Assembly (NCBI GenBank): GCA_947561395.2
Contig: OX387191.1
Location: 35,543,439 to 35,607,438 of the forward strand
Direction of reading: 5' to 3'
Length of the DNA stretch: 64,000 nucleotides
Origin: Buxus sempervirens
Lineage: Eukaryota; Streptophyta; Magnoliopsida; Buxales; Buxaceae
This document shows positions 57,640-64,000 of the stretch, one piece after another (positions within the stretch are counted from its first letter, which is position 1; each line of letters opens with the position of its first letter). The notes under the pieces were generated by a model, which did no database searches, had not been told where the DNA came from, and worked only from the letters and a program-made list of their open reading frames with translations. A program made the position numbers and the translations under genes.

Positions 57640-59370
57640 AAAACCTTTGGTTGGTTATTTTTATCAATCAAATCAAAACATTTGTGGGACACTTGGAAGC
57701 CCTAGAATATTCCAAGAAACCTTTGGTTGGTTATTTTTATCAATCAAAATCAAAAAAACTTGTGGGACATTTGGAAGCCCCAGAATATTCCAAAAACCTT
57801 TGTTTCGTCACGAGAACCATTCAAAATTAAAAAAAAACTTGTGGAACGTTTGGAAGCCCCAGAATATTCCAAAAACCTTTGTTTGGTCACGAGAACCACT
57901 CAAAATCAAAAAAACTTGTGGGACATTTGGAAGCCCCAGAATATTCCAAAAACCTTTGTTTGGTCACGAGAACCACTCAAAATCAAAAAACTTGTGGGAC
58001 GTTTGGAAGCCCCAGAATATTCCAAAAACCTTTGTTTGGTCACGAGAACCATTCAAAATTAAAAAAAACTTGTGGAACGTTTGGAAGCCCCAGAATTTTC
58101 CAAAAACCTTTGTTTGGTCACGAGAACCACTCAAAATCAAAAAAACTTGTGGGACATTTAGAAGCCTCAGAATATTCCAAAAACCTTTATTTGGTCACGA
58201 GAACCACTCAAAATCAAAAAACTTGTGGGACGTTTGGAAGCCCTAGAATATTCCAAAAACCTTTGTTTGGTCACGAGAACCATTCAAAATAAAAAAAACT
58301 TGTGGGACGTTTGGAAGCCCTAGAATATTCCAAAAACCTTTGTTTGTTCACGAGAACCACTCAAAATCAAAAAAACTTGTGGGACATTTGGAAGCCCCAG
58401 AATATTCCAAAAACCTTTGTTTGGTCACGAGAACCATTCAAAATAAAAAAAAACTTGTGGGACGTTTGGAAGCCCTAGAATATTCCAAAAACCTTTGTTT
58501 GTTCACGAGAACCACTCAAAATCAAAAAAACTTGTGGGACATTTGGAAGCCCCAGAATATTCCAAAAACCTTTGTTTGGTCACGAGAACCATTCAAAATT
58601 AAAAAAAAAACTTGTGGGACGTTTGGAAGCCCTAGAATATTCCAAAAACCTTTGTTTGGTCACGAGAACCACTCAAAATCAAAAAAACTTGTGGGACATT
58701 TGGAAGCCCCAGAATATTCCAAAAACCTTTGTTTGGTCACGAGAACCACTCAAAATCAAAAAACTTGTGGGACGTTTGGAAGCCCTAGAATATTCCAAGA
58801 ACCTTTGTTTGGTCACGAGAACCATTCAAAATAAAAAAAAACTTGTGGGATGTTTGAAAGCCCTAGAATATTGCAAAAACCTTTGTTTGTTCACGAGAAC
58901 CACTCAAAATCAAAAAAACTTGTGGGACATTTGGAAGCCCCAGAATATTCCAAAAACCTTTGTTTGGTCACGAGAACCATTCAAAATTAAAAAAAAAACT
59001 TGTGGGACGTTTGGAAGCCCTAGAATATTCCAAAAACCTTTGTTTGGTCACGAGAACCACTCAAAATCAAAAAAACTTGTGGGACATTTGGAAGCCCCAG
59101 AATATTCCAAAAACCTTTGTTTGGTCACGAGAACCACTCAAAATCAAAAAAACTTGTGGGACATTTGGAAGCCCCAGAATATTCCAAAAACCTTTGTTTG
59201 GTCACGAGAACCATTCAAAATCAAAAAAACTTGTGGGACATTTGGAAGCCCCAGAATATTCCAAAAACCTTTGTTTGGTCACGAGAACCATTCAAAATCA
59301 AAAAATTTATGGGACATTTGGAAGCCCCAGAATATTCCAAAAACCTTTGTTTCATCACGAGAACCAATCA
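57640..59370 (+). repeat. Leader tandem array of element D (about 77-bp unit, about 22 copies)
   Basis: Highly similar tandem units with CAAAAACCTTTGTTTGGTCA, CGAGAACCACTCAAAATC and GGGACATTTGGAAGCCCCAG. Units contain TTGGAA/TTCCAA and TGGT/ACCA dyads. Two unit types tend to alternate, GGGACATTTGG with CCCCAG and GGGACGTTTGG with CCCTAG, suggesting recent expansion by blocks. Long frames across it arise from the absence of stops in the unit and have no protein family resemblance. It ends about 190 bp upstream of gag. Confidence 0.93.
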
Positions 59371-59559
59371 GAATAAAAAAAAACACAAAAAAAAAAGGGG
59401 ACAAATAAACCCAGACTTGTGTTCACTTAGCCTACTTGTCTACATTTATAGGGGTGTGACTCAAGTTAAATTGAAGCTGACATGTTTCTTTGCTTGTTCT
59501 TCACCCAGGTACACATATTTGCAATCATTGCTCCCGTGACCAGATCCAAAGCCCGAGTA

Positions 59560-61788
59560 ATGAATACTGAAGAGAACCAAGCTCAAGCCACTGTGCCCGC
59601 TCAAGACTTTGCTCAGCTGCAAGAGCAAGTGGCCGGTCTGGCCAAAATGCTAGGGGACTTACTGGCGGCTCAGGCCCAACAGGCCCAGGCCCAAAATCAA
59701 GCATCGACTTCCCATCAGGCACCACCACCTTTGGCCTACATTCCGCCTCCGGTTCAACCCATGCCTGAACCCATCTTTGAGCTAGTCCCTGAACCTATCT
59801 TGATAAGGGAAAACACATTGGAATCTGAAAAGGAGATAGAAAAAGAGAAGGCTAGGGAGGAAATGGAAAGAAAAATGATACTCAAGATAGAGAGGATACA
59901 GGAAGAATTGAAGGAGGTAAAAGGGGGAAACAGCTACGGAGGTACCACCTTTGACGACCTGTGCATGTACCTGGATGTATGTCTACTGGCCAAGTTCAAG
60001 TGCCCGGACTTCGACAAATTTGACGGCACAGGCTGCCCTATGAGCCATTTGAAACTATACTGCGGGGCCCTATGCCAATTTGGCCAGGATGACGGCATAC
60101 TGATCCAACTCTTCCAGAGGAGTTTGACCGGGTCAGCTCTTAGGTGGTTCGCCACAGTGGACCATGGAAGGATCAGGAGGTGGAAGGACTTGGCCGACGT
60201 CTTCTTAGACCAGTATAAATTCAACTCTAAGATCATGCCAGATCGGTACAACATGATGAGAATGAACAAGGGAAAGGAGGAGTCTGTACGGCAGTATGCC
60301 AAGAGGTGGAGAGAGGCCGCCTCCCAGGTCAGGCTGCCTATGCTGGAACCTGAAATGATCTCAACGTTCATGGGCACACTGGGGCAGCCTTTCTACAACC
60401 ATTTGGTGGGGCCGATCACCACCAATTTTGCAGCCCTGGTGCAGGTGGCAGACTGGATCGAGGAGGGGGTCAGGTCAGGAAGGCTCATTGATTACTCTAC
60501 TTTGACTGGGCAATCTGATTCCTTTGCTTCCATGGCACAGAAGAAGGAAATTGGGTTCAAAAAGAACAGAGCCAGAAAAGAAGGAGAGGTAAACCTGGTC
60601 CAGGCTCCTCCGGCCAAGAAACCGCTCCATGTAAACATCTCTACACCCCAGCAGGCCCAACAGGCCTAGCATGCTTATCAGACCTCGCACAATGTCAATT
60701 TCTCCCCTTCCGTGCCTGCAAACCAGAGGAGGGCCTTTACTAAGGAGGAGCGGGAGGCCTGGATGGCAGCAAGGAGGAACAGAGTCTTTACTCCCCTTCC
60801 TGTGTCTCTTTCCCAACTGTTACCCACACTGCTGAAAGGGGAGTATGTGACCCTGAAGGAGCCCAACCTAAATGCCTTGAAGGGGAGGAATTTTGATCCA
60901 GCCATCACTTGTGACTATCACATGGGTGCACCGGGGCACTCTACTGATACTTGCTGGATGCTGAAGCATGCGGTCCAGGACCTGTTGGACCAGAAGGCCC
61001 TGGTTTTCAATACTGCTGCACCTTCCACATCAGGAAATGATATTGGGCAGAACCCTCTGCCTTACCACAATGGGGCAGGCCCGCCCAACTCCATCACTGC
61101 CATATCCGCTACAAGAAGGGCCTTCGACCCATCTCAACTAATAGCTTCCGTGGGGACCTCGGTCAAGGTCTATTTCTTCCAGGAAAAAGAAGAAGAGGAG
61201 GTTAATATGGTCTCCCAAAAAAATGATAATACTACTGAGGACATTAGCTCCTCTCTGAACCAGGTCTCCTCTCTAATGTCCCAAATAAATATTGCTAGGC
61301 CTCCATTGGTCTTCAATTACAGTCCACCTACTTGTTCACCATCCAAGCCATCAAAGGCTCCATTGGTCATTAACCTAGACCCCATTACTGCTTCCATCAC
61401 CTCTTCTGTTCCCACAAAATCCAAACTTCAGCCTTTGGTTGTAAATATTCAGCCATCCTACAATATCCCTAAACCGGCCCATACATCCCGATCCAAACTC
61501 CAGCCGTTGGTGGTCAATGTCCCTAAACTAGCCTATTCTGAGGCCGCTGTACCATGGAATTACAGCGAGGGAGTCACGGCTACGATTCCAGTGGTCAGGA
61601 ACCAGAACCAGGAGGAGGTGAACCTCATGACGAGGTCGGGGAGATGTGCAGGGGTTGAAGAAAAAGAAAAAGAAACAAAGGTGGAGAGAAAGAGAAAAGA
61701 AACCGAAGAAAAAAGAAAGATGAAAGGAAAGATAAAAGTGGGAGAAGACACCCCCAAGGTACAGAAAATGAGGCATCAAACCGCATAA
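59560..61788 (+). pseudogene. Element D gag
   Basis: ATG at 59560 starts MNTEENQAQATVPAQDFAQL. Then come a Gln/Ala-rich stretch, a Glu/Lys-rich coiled coil, and the Gag domain (LYCGALCQFGQDDGILIQLF, ALRWFATVDHGRIRRWKDLA, LPMLEPEMISTFMGTLGQPF). From about 60712 the zinc-finger-like CDYHMGAPGHSTDTCWMLKH follows, then a Pro/Ser tail, a GRCAGVEEKEKETK segment and a Lys/Glu-rich end at 61788. The frame is open upstream of the ATG with VTRSKARV. Gag would build the particle and bind RNA. Largely preserved with about one break. Confidence 0.85.
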
Positions 61789-61817
61789 AAATTATAAAAA
61801 AAAGTAAATTCAATCTT

Positions 61818-63788
61818 GTGGATCAGCTGAACAAGGTCCTGGCCCAGATTTCAATACTGGGCCTTTTGCTAAATTCTGAAAAGCACAGGGATGCATTGCT
61901 AAGGGTGCTACAGAGCGCACACGTATCCCGGACAATCGATCCAGACCAGCTAGGCAAAATGGTTGGTCAAATCTTGTCACATAATGTGATAAGCTTCTCT
62001 GAAGGTGAGATAAGCCCAGGTGGGTGTTATCATGTTGACCCTTTGCACATCACAGTGCTTTGTAAGGGCAGTATGATCGCACGGGTTTTAATTGACAACG
62101 GGTCGGCGTTAAACGTCTGCCCGTTAATCACTTTTGTCAAGCTTGGTCTGGATCAGTCAAAAATTAAGCAAAATGGGAGGATAGTGAGGGCTTTTGACAA
62201 CTCTAAGACACACTCCCTAGGGGAGATTGAACTGCTGGTCACAATTGGACCGAATATCTTCAACATCACATTTGAGGTGATGGATATACCCGCAGCCTTC
62301 AATCTGCTCCTAGGGAGGCCGTGGATACACTCGGCTAGGGCAATACCATCCACGCTCCACCAAAGGGTGAAATACATAAGTGGAAAAAGGGTGATAACTG
62401 TCCTAGCTGAGAATTTGGTGCCTCCCATTGTGTCACCTGATGTACCCTTGATAAATGTGGACTTAACTGTCGACAAGATTGCGTTTTACTCATTTCAGTT
62501 TGAGACTGTTAATTTCATACCTGGGGGGTGTGAGAAAAAAGAAAGAAAAGAGACTACTGCTGAAAACATGGTAAGGAAAGTGATGGAGAAATACCACTTT
62601 CACCCGGAGAAGGGCCTGGGAATAAATTTGCAGGGAATGGTGGAGCCCATCAGGGCCAAGAAGCTGATCCTCAAAGTAGGGTTGGGATTTAAACCCAGAG
62701 GTTGGAGGAGAATGAAGTACGAAGAAGGAGAGAAAAGAAGTAAAGGAAAACTCCCTCATCTAAGGGAGAATTTTCCAAGACTCTCTTGCATAATCCAACT
62801 ATTTCCTCCCATGGACCAATCCAAGCCTCCTTACCGAAACATCAACCCATTCCAAAAGCCTTCTGTTTCGGCCTTGCAACCGTACAACCCATCTCCTATA
62901 CTGGAAACAACAAATGGGCCTGGGCCACAGCCAGAGCAGCAGACAGACTTCTCTAAAGATGTTGGGGCTTTCTTCGCTATGACTGAAGGCGAAAAGACAG
63001 TTGGTGACAATGAGCTGCCATTCATCGACTGGGTAGCAGTGAAGATTCCAGATGAGTTTATATCTGGACTGGGCCCCGTAGCAGAAAAGGGCAGTACTCA
63101 CCCGGTGATGATGGCATCGGATTCTGGGCTTGAGGAGCAGGATTTCCCTATTTCCCCTGCTCCCAAAAATTTTGTATTGAACAATTGGGAGGAAACTCCT
63201 CTTACCTTTGAAGCAGCGTTTGTGTGGCCAACTGACGCAGCTTCCAAAAAAAAAACTCCAATAGTGGAATGCCATTTCCCTGAAGGTTCTAATGAGCCTT
63301 CATCTTCAGGGGAATTATGTTTAGAAGGTTCACAAAAAAACCAAAAAGATTTTTCCATTTTTTCTAGAAAATTTAATGTTTTCAAAAAGGTCCAAACCAC
63401 TTATGAACCATATAATCAAACCGAATTAGACCAGGTTGAATATGACTTCGACTTCGAGTTTGACTTTGATCTCATGGGGATCGAAGAAGAGACCGAGGTC
63501 GAAGAAAAAGACGTTCTAAAAGAAATTGAATATCAATTGGAACGTCATGAAAAGGGGGTCCAACTTAATATTGAGGAGACCATTTCAATTAATCTTAGGA
63601 CTGAAGATGACCCAAAAATAGTGAAAATCGGGGCATGTTTGTCTAATGCGCAGCGTGATGAAATGACACGGTTCTTGGCAGACTACAAAGATGTATTCAC
63701 TTGGTCGTATCGGGACATGCCGGGGTTGGACACTGACATGGTGGTGCACAAGTTACCAATTTTGCCAGGGGTTAAGCCAATCAAGTAG
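61818..63788 (+). CDS. Element D protease and N-terminal part of RT
   Basis: A 656-codon open frame. It starts MDQLNKVLAQISILGLLLNS. The aspartic-protease domain follows at about residues 75-190, with ARVLIDNGSALNVCPLITF and FEVMDIPAAFNLLLGRPWIH. A long variable Pro/Glu-rich linker comes next. The end (about residues 590-656) is the RT N-terminal region, with DEMTRFLADYKDVFTWSYRD and MPGLDTDMVVHKLPILPG. The protease would process the polyprotein. In Ogre elements the protease-RT region is known to contain a spliced intron, which might apply here but is not shown by the sequence. Confidence 0.83.
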   Translation: MDQLNKVLAQISILGLLLNSEKHRDALLRVLQSAHVSRTIDPDQLGKMVGQILSHNVISFSEGEISPGGCYHVDPLHITVLCKGSMIARVLIDNGSALNVCPLITFVKLGLDQSKIKQNGRIVRAFDNSKTHSLGEIELLVTIGPNIFNITFEVMDIPAAFNLLLGRPWIHSARAIPSTLHQRVKYISGKRVITVLAENLVPPIVSPDVPLINVDLTVDKIAFYSFQFETVNFIPGGCEKKERKETTAENMVRKVMEKYHFHPEKGLGINLQGMVEPIRAKKLILKVGLGFKPRGWRRMKYEEGEKRSKGKLPHLRENFPRLSCIIQLFPPMDQSKPPYRNINPFQKPSVSALQPYNPSPILETTNGPGPQPEQQTDFSKDVGAFFAMTEGEKTVGDNELPFIDWVAVKIPDEFISGLGPVAEKGSTHPVMMASDSGLEEQDFPISPAPKNFVLNNWEETPLTFEAAFVWPTDAASKKKTPIVECHFPEGSNEPSSSGELCLEGSQKNQKDFSIFSRKFNVFKKVQTTYEPYNQTELDQVEYDFDFEFDFDLMGIEEETEVEEKDVLKEIEYQLERHEKGVQLNIEETISINLRTEDDPKIVKIGACLSNAQRDEMTRFLADYKDVFTWSYRDMPGLDTDMVVHKLPILPGVKPIK

Positions 63789-64000
63789 AAGCTGAGAAGA
63801 TTGAAACCTGAATGGACCCTGAAAGTCAAGGACGAAGTGGTCAAACAATTCCAAGCAGGATTTCTGGCAGTCTCTACGTACCCCGAATGGCTTGCAAATA
63901 TAGTGCCGATACCAAAGAAGGACGAGAAAGTCAAAATGTGCGTGGAATACAGAGATCTGAACAAGGCAAACCCAAAGGATGATTTTCCACTTCCACACAT
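63789..64000 (+). pseudogene. Element D reverse transcriptase, start only (cut by the right edge)
   Basis: Encodes the RT stretch with EWLANIVPIPKKDEKVKMCV and EYRDLNKANPKDDFPLPH, aligned to element B RT at about 37370-37534. The rest is outside the window. Confidence 0.75.

Larger units (their letters stand above)
52992..64000 (+). mobile_element. Element D: Tat/Ogre-type Ty3/gypsy element, runs off the right edge
   Basis: Has a 5' LTR (52992-55478), primer site, leader, tandem array, gag, protease and the start of RT on the plus strand. The visible coding part is the best preserved in the window, with only a few breaks, and is closely related to element B. Target bases before it are AGTTG; the other copy is outside the window. 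Inserted in C, so younger than C. Whether it carries opposite-strand passenger genes like B cannot be seen. Confidence 0.9.

Noticed and set aside
57647-59408. Several overlapping open frames of 110-280 codons on the plus strand
   Set aside because: They run through the element D tandem array in more than one frame, with the same repeated residues. The unit simply lacks stop codons, and no protein family is recognisable.

Overview
This window looks like a heterochromatic, gene-poor stretch of a large plant nuclear genome, probably a eudicot. It has TATA-box LTRs, tRNA-Arg-type primer sites, Tat/Ogre-type Ty3/gypsy gag-pol domains and short GT-AG introns. I found no ordinary host gene, rRNA, tRNA gene or CRISPR array. 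Nearly every base belongs to LTR retrotransposons inserted into one another, and 5-bp target-site duplications (TSDs) fix several boundaries to the base. Family letters (A, B, C, D, E, G) are my own labels.

Layout. (1) 1-11129: an old Tat-like element G on the minus strand. Its gag start lies at 4199-4286, its leader at 4287-6879 and its LTR at 6880-11129. Its gag is cut by an E-family LTR (1-4198), which holds an A-family solo LTR (898-3260, TSD CAAGG). The G LTR is cut by a second A-family solo LTR (8312-10794, TSD GCTCA). (2) 11135-14652: another E-family LTR, cut at 14652 by an A-family LTR. (3) That A LTR (14653-15142, resumed at 46941-47166) is split by a full-length Tat-type element B on the minus strand (15143-46940, TSD GAGAT). 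The left LTR of B holds an A solo LTR (16459-18803, TSD CTCAC). Its 3' region holds an E solo LTR (21845-28836, TSD GATGG), which holds another E solo LTR (24539-28000, TSD CTATG). (4) The same A LTR is hit again at 47167 by a plus-strand Tat-type element C. C is cut in gag at 52992 by a third plus-strand element D, which runs off the right edge.

Element B carries the usual gag, protease, RT, RNase H and integrase on the minus strand. Between integrase and its 3' LTR it also carries two passenger genes on the opposite strand. One resembles plant mobile domain (PMD/MAIN-like) proteins and has about six short GT-AG introns. The other resembles DUF7745-type plant proteins. Each follows a TATA box preceded by inverted repeats of the kind found in the LTR promoter.

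The most interesting signal is non-coding. Nearly every LTR here, and several leaders and the two passenger promoters, carry clusters of short perfect or near-perfect dyads. Their sequence differs between families while the pairing is kept, often by matched changes in both arms. The leaders of G, B, C and D also carry a tandem array just upstream of gag. The array units are unrelated or only partly related between elements, yet many fold as hairpins. A short leader core around GTCGATACTTCGGAAAGCG is kept in all four. Coordinates were read by eye, and family assignments rest on motif recognition rather than database searches.
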